Below, piece by piece: positions 30,481 through 39,347 of a DNA stretch of 64,000 nucleotides. Origin of the DNA: Spinactinospora alkalitolerans. GTDB taxonomy: Bacteria > Actinomycetota > Actinomycetes > Streptosporangiales > Streptosporangiaceae. The notes beneath the pieces were generated by a model. That model ran no database searches. It was not told the DNA's origin and saw nothing but the letters and a program-made list of their open reading frames with translations. Numbering within the stretch: position 1 is the stretch's first letter; the number at the start of each line of letters is the position of its first letter. Position numbers and translations under genes: made by a program. The DNA is taken from positions 1,984,001 through 2,048,000 of the forward strand of contig NZ_JACCCC010000001.1 of the NCBI RefSeq assembly GCF_013408795.1, written 5' to 3'.

Positions 30481-30720
30481 CTACTTCTGGACGAAGTTGA
30501 TGACGTCCTGGACCGTCTTCAGGTCCTTCAGCTGGTCGTCGGGGATCTCCACGCCGAACTTGTCCTGCGCGGCCACGGCGATCTCCACCATCGACAGCGA
30601 GTCGATGTCGAGGTCGTCCACGAAGCTCTTCTCCGGGGTGACCTGGTCGGCGGGAACACCGGCGATCTCGTCGACGATCTCGCCGAGGCCGGCCAGGATT
30701 TCCTGCTCAGAGTGGGCCAT
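30481..30720 (-). CDS. acpP: Acyl carrier protein
   Basis: A 79-residue acidic carrier protein. The phosphopantetheine attachment serine is S41 in DLDIDSLSMVE. Helix-rich, no Cys, normal length. ATG 30720 follows GAAGGAGAG. It carries growing acyl chains for FabH, FabF and FabD in the same cluster. Confidence 0.97.
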   Translation of the reverse strand: MAHSEQEILAGLGEIVDEIAGVPADQVTPEKSFVDDLDIDSLSMVEIAVAAQDKFGVEIPDDQLKDLKTVQDVINFVQK

Positions 30721-30805
30721 GTCGATCTCTCCTTCTTGCTTCCTGATCGTTCGTCTTCCGCGAAGGCCCGGCGCGCACGCCGAAGGACCCGATGTCCGCG
30801 GATGT

Positions 30806-31759
30806 CTAGGGAGTCTGCAGTACCTGGGCCGCATAGGTCAGGCCGGCGCCGAATCCCAGGGTGAGCACGGTGCTCCCCGAGGGCAGCTCGCCGCGCCCGA
30901 TCATGCGCGAGAGCGCGAGAGGGATGGACGCGGACGAGGTGTTGCCCGCCGTGACGATATCGCGAGCGACGATCGCCTGCGGAGCGCCCAGCCTGCGCGC
31001 GATGGCCTCGACGATGCGCAGGTTGGCCTGGTGCGGCACGAACGCGGTGAGTTCCGCGGGGTCGACGCCGGCGCGCTCCAGCGCCTTCAGCGCCACCGGG
31101 TACAGCTCGGTGGTCGTCCACCGGAAGACCGCCTGGCCCTCCTGGTGGAGGTACTTGTTCTCGCGCATGTAGATCTTGTCGGCGCGGTCGCCGGAGCTGC
31201 CCCACACGACCGGCCCGATGCCCGGGTCCTCACTCGGGCCCACGACGGCCGCCCCCGCGCCGTCGGCGAAGATCACGCAGGTGGAGCGGTCGGTCCAGTC
31301 GAGCCACTGCGACAGCTTCTCGGCGCCGATCACCAGAACGTGGCGCGCCGAACCGGCGCGGACCGCGTCGGAGGCCACGCCCAGCGCGTAGCAGAAGCCG
31401 GCGCAGGCGGCGTTGACGTCGAACGCGCCCGGGGCGGTGATGCCCAGCCGCGCGGCGACGCTCGCCGATGAGTTGGGGATCTGGTCCTCCTGGGTGCAGG
31501 TGGCCACGATCACCAGATCGATGTCGTCGGGGGAGAGCCCGCTGGCGGCCAGGGCCTTGCCGCCGGCGGCGACGGCCATGTCGTCCACGGTCTCGTCGTC
31601 CCCGGTGATGCGCCGCTCCTTGATCCCGACGCGGCTCTGGATCCACTCGTCGGAGGTGTCCACCCGCTGGGCGAGGTCGGCGTTGGTGACGACGTTGCCG
31701 GGCTGGTGTTCGCCGAACGCGAGGACGCGTGCGCCGGGTGCCGCAGGGGTGAGGTTCAT
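30806..31759 (-). CDS. fabH: Beta-ketoacyl-ACP synthase III
   Basis: A 317-residue initiating condensing enzyme that joins acyl-CoA primers to malonyl-ACP. Catalytic Cys119 lies in NAACAGF, His in FVPHQANLRI and Asn in TAGNTSSASIP. FabH sets the starter unit, hence branched versus straight fatty acids. ATG 31759 overlaps the fabD stop by four bases (ATGA), indicating coupled translation. Confidence 0.96.
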   Translation of the reverse strand: MNLTPAAPGARVLAFGEHQPGNVVTNADLAQRVDTSDEWIQSRVGIKERRITGDDETVDDMAVAAGGKALAASGLSPDDIDLVIVATCTQEDQIPNSSASVAARLGITAPGAFDVNAACAGFCYALGVASDAVRAGSARHVLVIGAEKLSQWLDWTDRSTCVIFADGAGAAVVGPSEDPGIGPVVWGSSGDRADKIYMRENKYLHQEGQAVFRWTTTELYPVALKALERAGVDPAELTAFVPHQANLRIVEAIARRLGAPQAIVARDIVTAGNTSSASIPLALSRMIGRGELPSGSTVLTLGFGAGLTYAAQVLQTP

Positions 31760-32754
31760 CGGGCACGACCTTCCGGATCGACGGGGGAGGCAGCGGAGGA
31801 ATCGGTGGCGGGGGCCTCGGGGACCAGGCCCGTGTGCGCCTTGACCAGCTCGCGGGCCCGGTCGAGGTCGTCGGGTGTCTTGACGGCGAGCAGGTCGATG
31901 CCGCGCAGCGCCCGCTTGGCCAGACCCACCAGCGTGCCCGCGGGCGGCAGTTCGATCATCGCGGTGACGCCGAGGTCGGCGAGCGTCCGCGTGCAGGCGT
32001 CCCACCGGACCGGCGAACTGATCTGGGAGACGAGCCGACCGAGGTAGTCGCGGCCGTCGGTGACGACGGCGCCGTCGCGGTTGGACAGCAGCCGGACCCG
32101 GGGATCGGCCGCGGAGGTGGTGTCGGCCAGTGCGCGCACCCGCTCCACGGCCGGGGCCATGTGGCGGGTGTGGAACGCCCCGGCCACCGACAGCGACCGC
32201 AGGCGGGCGCGGGCCGGCGGGGCCGCGGCGAACGCCTCCAGCTGCTCCGTGGTGCCCGCGGCGACGATCTGGCCCGAGCCGTTGTCGTTGGCCGGGGTCA
32301 GCCCGGCGGCCTCGATCGCGGCCAGCACCTCCTCGCGGTCGCCGCCCAGCACCGCGGTCATCGACGTGGAGGTGGCGGCCGATGCCTCGGCCATGCCCCG
32401 GCCGCGCTCGCTGACCAGCGCCAGCGCGTCCTCCGGGGTCAGCACGCCCGCGATGCCCGCGGCCGTGAACTCGCCGACGCTGTGCCCGGCGACCGCATCG
32501 ACGGCGGCGGGCGCCTCGGAGAGGTCGCCCAGCAGCGCGGTGGCGGCCGCGAGACCGGCGCTCACCAGCAACGGCTGGGCGACCGCGGTGTCACGGATCT
32601 CCTCGGCGTCGGCGACCGTACCGTAGCGCGCCAGGTCCAGCCCGGTGACCGCGGACCAGTGCTCGAAGCGCTCGGCCATGCCGGGCAGTTCGAGCCATGA
32701 GGAGAGGAAACCGGGGACCTGGGCGCCTTGGCCGGGAGCGACGATTACAAGCAC
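31756..32754 (-). CDS. fabD: Malonyl-CoA:ACP transacylase
   Basis: A 332-residue acyltransferase loading malonate onto ACP. The N-terminal APGQGAQVPGF, nucleophile S92 in GHSVGEF and the His in AGAFHTRHM are all present. GTG 32754 (VLVIVAPGQGAQ) matches the family start; an in-frame GTG nine bases upstream and longer starts are less likely. It is the first gene of the FAS-II locus and diverges from fasR. The C-terminal ~25 residues are a Pro/Ala/Ser extension. Confidence 0.95.
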   Translation of the reverse strand: MLVIVAPGQGAQVPGFLSSWLELPGMAERFEHWSAVTGLDLARYGTVADAEEIRDTAVAQPLLVSAGLAAATALLGDLSEAPAAVDAVAGHSVGEFTAAGIAGVLTPEDALALVSERGRGMAEASAATSTSMTAVLGGDREEVLAAIEAAGLTPANDNGSGQIVAAGTTEQLEAFAAAPPARARLRSLSVAGAFHTRHMAPAVERVRALADTTSAADPRVRLLSNRDGAVVTDGRDYLGRLVSQISSPVRWDACTRTLADLGVTAMIELPPAGTLVGLAKRALRGIDLLAVKTPDDLDRARELVKAHTGLVPEAPATDSSAASPVDPEGRAR

Positions 32755-32821
32755 GACATCCACCTTGCCCTGTAGAACATCACCAGCTTGATGGGGACAG
32801 GCACGAAGTTTAGGACGCGTG

Positions 32822-32842
32822 TTTTGTCGGAGTCCCACAAAA
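32822..32842. promoter_or_regulatory. AT-rich inverted repeat in the fabD/fasR divergent region
   Basis: TTTTGT - 9 bases - ACAAAA, located 68 bp upstream of the fabD start and 115 bp upstream of the fasR start. It is the only AT-rich palindrome in this 202 bp gap. It may be a FasR operator or part of the fab promoter; I do not remember the published FasR motif well enough to match it. Confidence 0.4.
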
Positions 32843-32956
32843 AGGGGGCGCAGGCCCGGCGAATACGGTGGTGCGCGTCACGTTCCGGCGGTCCGGTGGC
32901 GGCGGGACGGGCGGGCCCTGTCGTCTCCGGCCGCGCCTGCTGCCATCCTGGTAAGA

Positions 32957-34222
32957 GTGAAGACGGACCCCACTGACCCGACCGCGCCCGGGACCGGCGC
33001 CGAATCGGCTCGCGCGGAAACGGGCGGCGCCGACCCCGAGACCGTGCGCGCCGAGACCGTGCGGCGCCTGGAGCGCGCCATGGGCACGCTCGGGACCGCA
33101 TCGGTGGCCAGGATGGAGAGCAGGCTCTCCTGGTTCCGCGGGATGTCGGCCGAGGACCGGTCCTGGGTCGGCCTGGTGGCCCAGTCCGGGGTCGCGGCGT
33201 TCGTCGAGTGGTTCAAGAATCCCGAGCGGGGCCGCCCGGCGATCACCGTCGAGGTGTTCGGCACCGCCCCGCGCGAGCTGACCCGCTCCTTCAGCCTGCA
33301 GCAGACCGTGGAGATGATCAGGGTGGTCATCGACGTGGTGGAGAACCAGGTGGGGGAGCTGGCCGCCCCCGGCGGCGAGCAGCAGCTGCGCGAGGCCGTG
33401 CTGCGCTACACCCGCGAGGTCGCGTTCAGCTCCGCCAAGATCTACGCCAGGGCGGCTGAGGCGCGCGGCGCGTGGGACGCCCGGCTGGAGGCGCTCATCG
33501 TCGACGCCCTGCTGCACGGCGACCGCGAGGAGGGCCTGCAGACCTGGGGCTCGGCGCTGAGCTGGTCGCGCACGCCGGTGGTCGCGATCGCCGGACTCCT
33601 GGGCGGCCAGAAGTCCGAGGGGGTCCTCGACGACATCCGCTCGCTGGCCCGGCGGGCCGGCCACGACGTCCTGGCCGGCCTCCAGGGCGACCGGATCGTG
33701 GCCGTGATCGGCGTCAACGAACAGGTCTCCGGCGACGAGCCGCTGGCGGCGGCCGCCCCGCTGTCGGGGATGTTCGGCTCCGGGCCGGTCGTGGTCGGCC
33801 CGCCAGTGCCCGACCTGCAGTCGGCCGCCTGGTCGGCGCGCGCCGCGGTCAACGGGCTGCGCGCCGCCGTGGCCTGGCCCGACGCCCCCCGCCCCGTGCT
33901 CGCCGAGGACCTGCTGCCCGAACGGGCGCTGGACGGCGACACCGCGGCGCGCCGCCAACTGATCGACGAGATCTACCTTCCGCTGCGCGGCGCCGGCTCC
34001 CCGCTGCTCGACACCCTCTCGGTCTACCTGGAGCACGCCTCCTCGCTGGAGTCCACCGCGCGGATGCTGTTCGTGCACCCCAACACCGTGCGCTACCGGC
34101 TCAGCCGCATCGCCGAGCTCACCGGGTTCACCCCCTCCGACGGGCGGGGCTCCTTCGCCCTGCGGGTCGCGGTCACCCTGGGCCGCCTGGCCGAGCGCGA
34201 CGGCACGGCCGGGAGCCGCTAG
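32957..34222 (+). CDS. fasR: FasR, PucR-family regulator of fatty-acid synthesis
   Basis: About 421 residues. The C-terminal PucR helix-turn-helix is at about 365-395 (LESTARMLFVHPNTVRYRLSRI); an N-terminal and a middle GGDEF-like domain precede it. Position, divergent from fabD, matches FasR of Streptomyces, an activator of the fabD-fabH-acpP-fabF genes. The start is uncertain: GTG 32957 (VKTDPTD) lacks a strong ribosome site, and the first ~30 residues are low complexity. In-frame upstream codons to 32819 are Arg-rich and left out. Confidence 0.9.
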   Translation: MKTDPTDPTAPGTGAESARAETGGADPETVRAETVRRLERAMGTLGTASVARMESRLSWFRGMSAEDRSWVGLVAQSGVAAFVEWFKNPERGRPAITVEVFGTAPRELTRSFSLQQTVEMIRVVIDVVENQVGELAAPGGEQQLREAVLRYTREVAFSSAKIYARAAEARGAWDARLEALIVDALLHGDREEGLQTWGSALSWSRTPVVAIAGLLGGQKSEGVLDDIRSLARRAGHDVLAGLQGDRIVAVIGVNEQVSGDEPLAAAAPLSGMFGSGPVVVGPPVPDLQSAAWSARAAVNGLRAAVAWPDAPRPVLAEDLLPERALDGDTAARRQLIDEIYLPLRGAGSPLLDTLSVYLEHASSLESTARMLFVHPNTVRYRLSRIAELTGFTPSDGRGSFALRVAVTLGRLAERDGTAGSR

Positions 34223-34677
34223 GGCCAGCTCCCCCGGCGGTCGCGCCCGGCGCCCTCCCGCCGGGCCGGGCGGCGACACGCCGGCGACACGCCGCGGCGC
34301 GCCCGGCACGGGAACGGGTCCGCAGCGGGTCCGACGCGGGACCGCGGGGGCGCCTGAAGCGGAGCTCCCGCGTCGGCGCCCAAGTGTGACGCACGTTGCG
34401 GAAACTTCCCCGGACAAAGGTCAACCCGGTGCGGATTACGGGCGTCTAGGGGGGTAGGGAACACAGCGGCGGAGCAGTCGAAAACCGGATAACGTGGCCA
34501 GCGGGCGACGATCGCGAACCGCGGTCGGTTCGGCTCGTTCATCGGGCGGAACGGTCTGATCGGGTCATTCGGACCATCGGGTCATTCGGGTTGATCGGCG
34601 AAATCCGAACGTCGCAGGAACGAATCAGGGAGAACCTCTCCCGCCTACCGTGCAAGAGCACACCGCTTGGGGGCGCC
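34223..34677. other. Intergenic 455 bp with a short tandem repeat
   Basis: No convincing gene. Its notable part is 34559-34592, where a 17 bp unit (atcgggtcattcggacc, atcgggtcattcgggtt) occurs twice in tandem, preceded by a related gttcatcgggcgg. It lies about 85-120 bp before the next start and may be a regulator site or a simple slippage repeat. A minus-strand open frame here is Pro/Arg-rich and not believable. Confidence 0.5.
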
Positions 34678-35562
34678 ATGGCTGTGACCGGCGTGAGACG
34701 GCTGTACACGAATCTGGTGGAGTTCATCCAGCAGCCCACGATGTCGGGGCAGTTGAGACGCCAGGTCCTCTTCTACGCCCCCCTCCCTCTGCCGGTCTTC
34801 GCCCTTCTCGCGCTCGCCGTGGGCGGCCAGTGGTCCTCCCCCGGTTGGACCATCCTGCTCTCCGCCTCCGTCGCTGTCGCGTCGCTCCTGCTGGCCTTCG
34901 TGGTGCAGCCGACCCCGCTGCCCGAGGGGCTCTCGGCCGAGGCGTCGGTCCGCCGCTCGCTGCACCGCTTCCGCCAGATCACGGGTCTGCGCATCGGCCT
35001 GGCGATGACCCCGATCGCCGTGGGCGCCGGGGCCGCGCTGGCCGGCGGCGGGCTGTTCCCGTTCGTCGCGGCCCTCCTGCTGGCCTGGCCGCAACTGCTG
35101 CTGGCGGTGCCGAGCTTCTGGACCGTCTCGCGCGCCCGGCGCTCCATGGAGTCCTGGGGCACCCAGGCCTACATCTGGGCGGCGCTGGCTCAGCCCGTCC
35201 GGGTGGAGTGGCCGCTGCTGACCAGGGTCGCCGCCTGGCGCCGCGCCAGGGCCGAGGCCCGCGGCGCCGGGGCGGCGAAGGCCGCCGAGGACGGCGCCGT
35301 CGCGGCCGGTACCGGCGGCACCGGGGCCGGCGAGAGCGTCCCGGACGGCGGCGACACCGCTGACCCGGCCCCGGACGCCGCCGGGACCGCGGCCGCGGAC
35401 GGCTCCAAGGGCCGCTCCGAGTCCCTGATCCCGGGCCTGAACGCCGGTTCGGCGTCGGCGACGCCGCGCCCCTCCCGCCCGATCCTGCACCCCCGCACCA
35501 ACACCCGCCCCAAGGCCCGCGGCGACCACCCGAGGTCCCGCCCCAAGGCCAAGAACCAGTAG
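34678..35562 (+). CDS. Membrane protein, unknown function
   Basis: A 294-residue protein with four transmembrane helices in two hairpins (about 31-50, 55-75 and 107-145), a cytoplasmic region ending near residue 195, and a long Ala/Gly/Asp then Arg/Pro/Lys-rich tail of about 100 residues that must be disordered. I recognise no family. ATG 34678 (MAVTGVRRLY) is chosen; the ~29 upstream in-frame codons have no ribosome site. The positively charged end (RPKARGDHPRSRPKAKNQ) could bind nucleic acid or phospholipid head groups, which is speculation. Confidence 0.65.
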   Translation: MAVTGVRRLYTNLVEFIQQPTMSGQLRRQVLFYAPLPLPVFALLALAVGGQWSSPGWTILLSASVAVASLLLAFVVQPTPLPEGLSAEASVRRSLHRFRQITGLRIGLAMTPIAVGAGAALAGGGLFPFVAALLLAWPQLLLAVPSFWTVSRARRSMESWGTQAYIWAALAQPVRVEWPLLTRVAAWRRARAEARGAGAAKAAEDGAVAAGTGGTGAGESVPDGGDTADPAPDAAGTAAADGSKGRSESLIPGLNAGSASATPRPSRPILHPRTNTRPKARGDHPRSRPKAKNQ

Positions 35563-35648
35563 GAGGCGTTCGGTGCGGCCGGGGGCCGTCTCCTCGGTCC
35601 CGGGCCGCGGCCCGGCGGCGGAGGCGCGGAGACGGTCCCCGCGCGTCA

Positions 35649-36041
35649 TCACCGCCCGGGGAGGGCGAACGCGCCGCGCTCCTCCTCCCACGGCACCTCC
35701 GCGCCCGCGAGCTCCACGCGCCATCGGGCGTCGGGCAGCAGCCGGTGGAGTTCACCGAGCAGATCCATCCAGTGCCCGACCTGCACCTCGACCAACTGCC
35801 ACGGCAGCGCCGCGTGTGCGATCTTCACGGCCCCGAACGCGATCTCGCCCGGCTCGCCGTCCTCGTGCAGCACGAAGTCCTCGCACATCCAGCGGGTCTG
35901 CGCCGCGGTCGCGTCCGGTGCCGCGTCGATCCGTTCGGACAGCGTCCGGTTGTAGCGTTCCACCAGTTCGGTCGCGCCGCTCCTCTCCGCATCGGTGAGC
36001 CCGTGAGGGCGCGCGGCGACGTAGTACAGGAATTCGCTCAT
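35649..36041 (-). CDS. Small conserved-looking hypothetical protein
   Basis: A 130-residue soluble acidic protein beginning MSEFLYYVAARPHG; a GAGGAGG lies about 15 bases upstream of ATG 36041. Composition is balanced (Trp, Tyr, His present) as in a folded protein. No family recognised. It is 93 bp downstream of the GntR gene on the same strand and may share its transcript. Confidence 0.6.
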   Translation of the reverse strand: MSEFLYYVAARPHGLTDAERSGATELVERYNRTLSERIDAAPDATAAQTRWMCEDFVLHEDGEPGEIAFGAVKIAHAALPWQLVEVQVGHWMDLLGELHRLLPDARWRVELAGAEVPWEEERGAFALPGR

Positions 36042-36134
36042 TGACGGCTCCGCCTCCTCAGCGGTGATCGCGCTCGCGCGGCCGCGCCCGGACCGCACGC
36101 GGCCGCAGCGCTGCGGCCGCCCGTCCGCCGCCGC

Positions 36135-36875
36135 TCAGCCCGCACCCTGCTTCTCGCTCCCGGCGAGGGCGGCGAAGGCGCCGACGAGCTGCTGCTCGGC
36201 GACGTCGAAGTACTCGGCGAGCCGGTCGGCGGCCGTGCCGCAGCGGCCGTCGCGCAGAAGTTCGTAGATCTCGCGGTTGTGGCTCAGGTAGGGCGCGTGG
36301 AATTCCCGCGGAGCGGCCATCACGTGGAAGACCAGCCGGAGCTCGGCCAGGAGCTGGCGCATGATCTCGTTGGTCCGCGGACTGGCGCTCAGGGCGGCGA
36401 TCGCCTGGTGGAAGTGCATGTTGGCGGTGCCGATACCCCACCAGTCGCCGCGCTCCAGCGACTCCTCGCCCTCCCGGACCGCCGCACCGACCGCCTCGAC
36501 GGCCTTCTCGGGAGCCCCTCCCGCGCCGCGCAGCGCCGCCAGCTCCAGCGCGCGGCGCACCCGGTACAGGTCCACGACGTCGGTGGCGGTGGGCTTGGCG
36601 ACGAACACGCCCCGATGGAACTCGTGCACCAGCAGCCGCTCGTGACCGAGCAGCCGGAACGACTCGCGCAGCGTGTTGCGGGAGACGCCCAGCGCGGCGC
36701 CGATCGCCTCCTCCGACAGGCGGGCACCGGGAGCCATCACGCCCTCGATGATGTGGTCGCGCAACACGTCGGCGACCCGTTCCGCGGTGCTCGACCGCTC
36801 CAGCGCCCCCTTGGAGTCCGCCAGCCGGCCGATCCAGTCGCCCGTCACCGTCACATCCACTCCGTTCCTCGTCAT
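36135..36875 (-). CDS. GntR-family (FadR/FCD) regulator, probable regulator of the 5-oxoproline cluster
   Basis: A 246-residue regulator. The winged helix lies at about 30-95 (GARLSEEAIGAALGVSRNTLRESFRLLGHE), followed by an all-helical FCD ligand domain with conserved Asp/His positions (LYRVRRALELAAL, HMHFHQAIAALS-like NMHFHQAI, LSHNREIYELL). FCD proteins commonly sense carboxylates or amino-acid derivatives. It diverges from the transporter and 5-oxoprolinase genes, and a palindrome of the type bound by this family sits in the shared gap. Kip clusters in Bacillus use an IclR-type regulator instead. ATG 36875 is used; nearby GTG codons are possible. Confidence 0.85.
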   Translation of the reverse strand: MTRNGVDVTVTGDWIGRLADSKGALERSSTAERVADVLRDHIIEGVMAPGARLSEEAIGAALGVSRNTLRESFRLLGHERLLVHEFHRGVFVAKPTATDVVDLYRVRRALELAALRGAGGAPEKAVEAVGAAVREGEESLERGDWWGIGTANMHFHQAIAALSASPRTNEIMRQLLAELRLVFHVMAAPREFHAPYLSHNREIYELLRDGRCGTAADRLAEYFDVAEQQLVGAFAALAGSEKQGAG

Positions 36876-37191
36876 CGCGGGATCACGACGATCCCAATTG
36901 TGGCGGATCCGGCCGCGCGCCCGGTCGGCCGGTGCCCGGCCGGATGCGGCGCCCGCGCGGCCAACCCCGCCGCGCCGCCGCGTCGTCCATATCACCGGGG
37001 GGTGTGGTCCACCTGGCCGAGAGGTTTGTAGGATGTCGCTCCACATCAGATTGAAGTATTGGAGTATTGTTCAACAATTGCTGTGACGGTGTGGTTGCCG
37101 TCACCCTCCTGCACGGCCCCGGGCCCTACCGGCCCACTCGAGGTCCCACCGATTCCCCGATCCTCCGAAGCTTCCTGAAGCGAGGTCCGCC
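36876..37191. other. Divergent control region of the 5-oxoproline cluster
   Basis: A 316 bp gap with AT-rich patches uncommon here. It contains the palindrome described separately at 37066-37078 and a perfect 7 bp-arm hairpin at 37083-37104 (GTGACGG - 8 - CCGTCAC) in what should be the transporter leader. Confidence 0.5.
37066..37078. promoter_or_regulatory. Putative GntR operator ATTGTT-C-AACAAT
   Basis: A perfect 6-1-6 palindrome, 113 bp before the transporter start and 190 bp before the GntR start. FCD-type GntR operators often follow a TTGT...ACAA pattern, which this fits. It is embedded in the most AT-rich part of the gap (attgaagtattggagtattg). Confidence 0.6.
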
Positions 37192-38427
37192 ATGAACCGA
37201 TCGCCAGGTCCCGCCGCCAGACCCACCGCCCCCCGGGCCGCCGGGCGCGGCGTCCTCCTCGGTGCGATGTTCCTGATGGCCACCAGCGCCATCGGCCCCG
37301 GCTTCATCACCCAGACCACGAACTTCACCGCGCAGCTCGGCGCGGCGTTTGCGTTCGCGATCCTGGTGTCGATCCTCGTCGACATCGCCGTCCAGCTGAA
37401 CATCTGGCGCGTCGTCGGCGTGGCCGGCACCCGAGCCCAGGACCTGGCCAACAAGGTGCTGCCCGGAGCGGGGTACCTGCTCGCCGCGCTCATCGTCTTC
37501 GGCGGGCTGGTGTTCAACGTCGGCAACATCGCCGGGACGGCGCTGGGCCTGGACGCGCTCATCGGCCTCGACGTCAAGATCGGCGGCGCCGTCTCCGCCG
37601 TGATCGCGATCGCGATCTTCCTCATCAAGCGGGCCGGCGCGGCGATGGACCGCATCATCATCGTCTTCGGCGTGCTGATGATCGCCATGACGCTGTACGT
37701 GGCGCTCGTCTCCGACCCGCCCGTGGGCGAGGCGCTGCGCCAGTCGGTGCTGCCCGACGAGATCGGGTTCGTCGCGATCGTCACCATCATCGGCGGCACC
37801 GTCGGCGGCTACATCACCTACGCCGGCGCGCACCGGCTCGTCGACGCCGGCATCAGCGGCCCGGAGAACTCCAGGGCGATCGCCAGGGCCTCGGTCATCG
37901 GCATCATCGTCACCGGCGTCATGCGGGTGCTGCTGTTCCTGGCCGTGCTCGGCGTGGTCACGGGCGGCGCCGCCATCCTGGAATCCACCAACCCGCCGGC
38001 CGAGGCGTTCTCCCAGGCGGCCGGCGAGGCGGGGCTGCGGCTGTTCGGCCTGATCATGTGGGCGGCGGCGATCAGCTCGGTGATCGGCGCGTCCTACACC
38101 TCGATCTCCTTCGTGGCGACCTTCTCGCCGCGGCTGACCCGCAACCGCGGTTGGCTGGTGGCCGGCTTCATCGTGATCTCCATGGTGATCTACCTGGTAC
38201 TCGGCCAGGCCCCGGCCACGCTGCTGATCCTCGCCGGCGCGCTCAACGGGCTCATCCTGCCCGTCGGCATGGGCATCATGCTCTGGGTCGCGGCACGGCG
38301 CTCGCGCGACCTGCTGCACGGCTACCGCTACCCGCTCTGGCTGCTCCTGCTCGGCGTGCTGGCCTGGCTGCTGACGGTCTACATCGCCGTGCAGTCGCTG
38401 TCGGGCATCGCCGCGCTCTGGGAGTGA
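37192..38427 (+). CDS. NRAMP-family transporter lacking metal motifs (YcsG-like)
   Basis: A 411-residue protein with about eleven transmembrane helices of the LeuT/NRAMP fold. Helix 1 reads TSAIGPGFITQ where metal-transporting NRAMPs have DPGN, and the helix 6 region reads GGYITYAGAHR instead of a MPH motif. The metal-binding Asp, Asn and Met are therefore absent, so manganese or iron transport is unlikely. Homologues (YcsG) are linked to 5-oxoprolinase genes, and import of 5-oxoproline or a related compound is a reasonable inference. ATG 37192 follows GAGGT. It is the first gene of the cluster. Confidence 0.85.
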   Translation: MNRSPGPAARPTAPRAAGRGVLLGAMFLMATSAIGPGFITQTTNFTAQLGAAFAFAILVSILVDIAVQLNIWRVVGVAGTRAQDLANKVLPGAGYLLAALIVFGGLVFNVGNIAGTALGLDALIGLDVKIGGAVSAVIAIAIFLIKRAGAAMDRIIIVFGVLMIAMTLYVALVSDPPVGEALRQSVLPDEIGFVAIVTIIGGTVGGYITYAGAHRLVDAGISGPENSRAIARASVIGIIVTGVMRVLLFLAVLGVVTGGAAILESTNPPAEAFSQAAGEAGLRLFGLIMWAAAISSVIGASYTSISFVATFSPRLTRNRGWLVAGFIVISMVIYLVLGQAPATLLILAGALNGLILPVGMGIMLWVAARRSRDLLHGYRYPLWLLLLGVLAWLLTVYIAVQSLSGIAALWE

Positions 38428-38431
38428 CCGC

Positions 38432-38494
38432 CGCCGCAGCACGCCTGCGGCGACGCCGTCGCCGGTGACCGTCTAAGGGGCGCGGTCACCGGCG
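38432..38494. promoter_or_regulatory. Two consecutive hairpins between transporter and pxpA
   Basis: First, CGCCGCAG-cacgc-CTGCGGCG at 38432-38452; second, GCCGGTGACCG-11 bases-CGGTCACCGGC at 38461-38493, extended by one C-G pair. Both are perfect. They directly follow the transporter stop and may form an attenuator or terminator separating transporter from enzyme expression. Confidence 0.6.
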
Positions 38495-38543
38495 GCCACC
38501 ACCCCGTTCCCCGTCCAACGCGCGAAAAAAGGGAGGACATACC

Positions 38544-39347
38544 GTGCACATCGACCTCAACTCCGACCTCGGTGAAGGGTTCGGGCGCTGGGAGCTCGGC
38601 GACGACGAAGCGCTGCTGTCCATCGTGACCAGCGCCAACGTCGCCTGCGGGTTCCACGCCGGCGACCCCACCGTGCTGCGCCGCACCTGCGAGCAGGCGG
38701 TCGGGCGCGGAGTGGCCATAGGCGCTCAGGTGGGCTACCGCGACCTCCCGGGCTTCGGGCGGCGCTTCATCGACGTGCTCCCCGCCGAACTCACCAACGA
38801 CGTGATCTACCAGATCGGCGCGCTGGACGCCTTCGCGAAGCTGGCCGGCGACCGGGTGCGCTACGTCAAACCGCACGGGGCGCTCTACAACGCGATCGTG
38901 CGGCACGAGGAGCAGGCCGCGGCCGTGGTCGAGGCCGTGCGCCTGTACGACCCGGACCTGCCCGTGCTGGGCCTGCCCGGCTCGGCCTGGCTGCGCCGGG
39001 CGGCCGAGGCCGGCCTGCGCGTGGTGCACGAGGCCTTCGCCGACCGCGCCTACACGCCGCAGGGCACGCTGGTGTCGCGCCGCGAACCCGGCGCGGTGCT
39101 GCACGACCCGGCCGCGGTGGCCGAACGCTGCCTGCGGATGGCCCGGGGGGACGGGATCGTCGCGACCGACGGCTCCGTGATCGAGCTGGACGCCGACTCC
39201 ATCTGCGTCCACGGCGACAGCCCCGGCGCGGTCCGCATCGCCCGTGCGGTGTCGGACCGGCTGTCCTCGGCCGGTGTCGAACTGACGCCGTTCGCCGCCT
39301 CCCACCCGGGCCCCGCCCCGTCCGGGGGCACACCGCCCACTCCTTGA
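38544..39347 (+). CDS. pxpA: 5-oxoprolinase subunit PxpA (LamB/YcsF family)
   Basis: A 267-residue TIM-barrel-like subunit. The signature [13 protein letters not shown] at the N-terminus and [14 protein letters not shown] near 30 are diagnostic; VKPHGALYN follows near 110. PxpABC cleaves 5-oxo-L-proline to glutamate with ATP; PxpA probably opens the phosphorylated ring. GTG 38544 follows GGGAGG at good spacing. Its last codons fall in the first copy of the ~105 bp repeat. Confidence 0.95.
   Translation: MHIDLNSDLGEGFGRWELGDDEALLSIVTSANVACGFHAGDPTVLRRTCEQAVGRGVAIGAQVGYRDLPGFGRRFIDVLPAELTNDVIYQIGALDAFAKLAGDRVRYVKPHGALYNAIVRHEEQAAAVVEAVRLYDPDLPVLGLPGSAWLRRAAEAGLRVVHEAFADRAYTPQGTLVSRREPGAVLHDPAAVAERCLRMARGDGIVATDGSVIELDADSICVHGDSPGAVRIARAVSDRLSSAGVELTPFAASHPGPAPSGGTPPTP

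Noticed and set aside
34219-34542. Minus-strand 107-codon open frame
   Set aside because: Its product is Arg/Pro-rich without a ribosome site and it overlaps the end of fasR.
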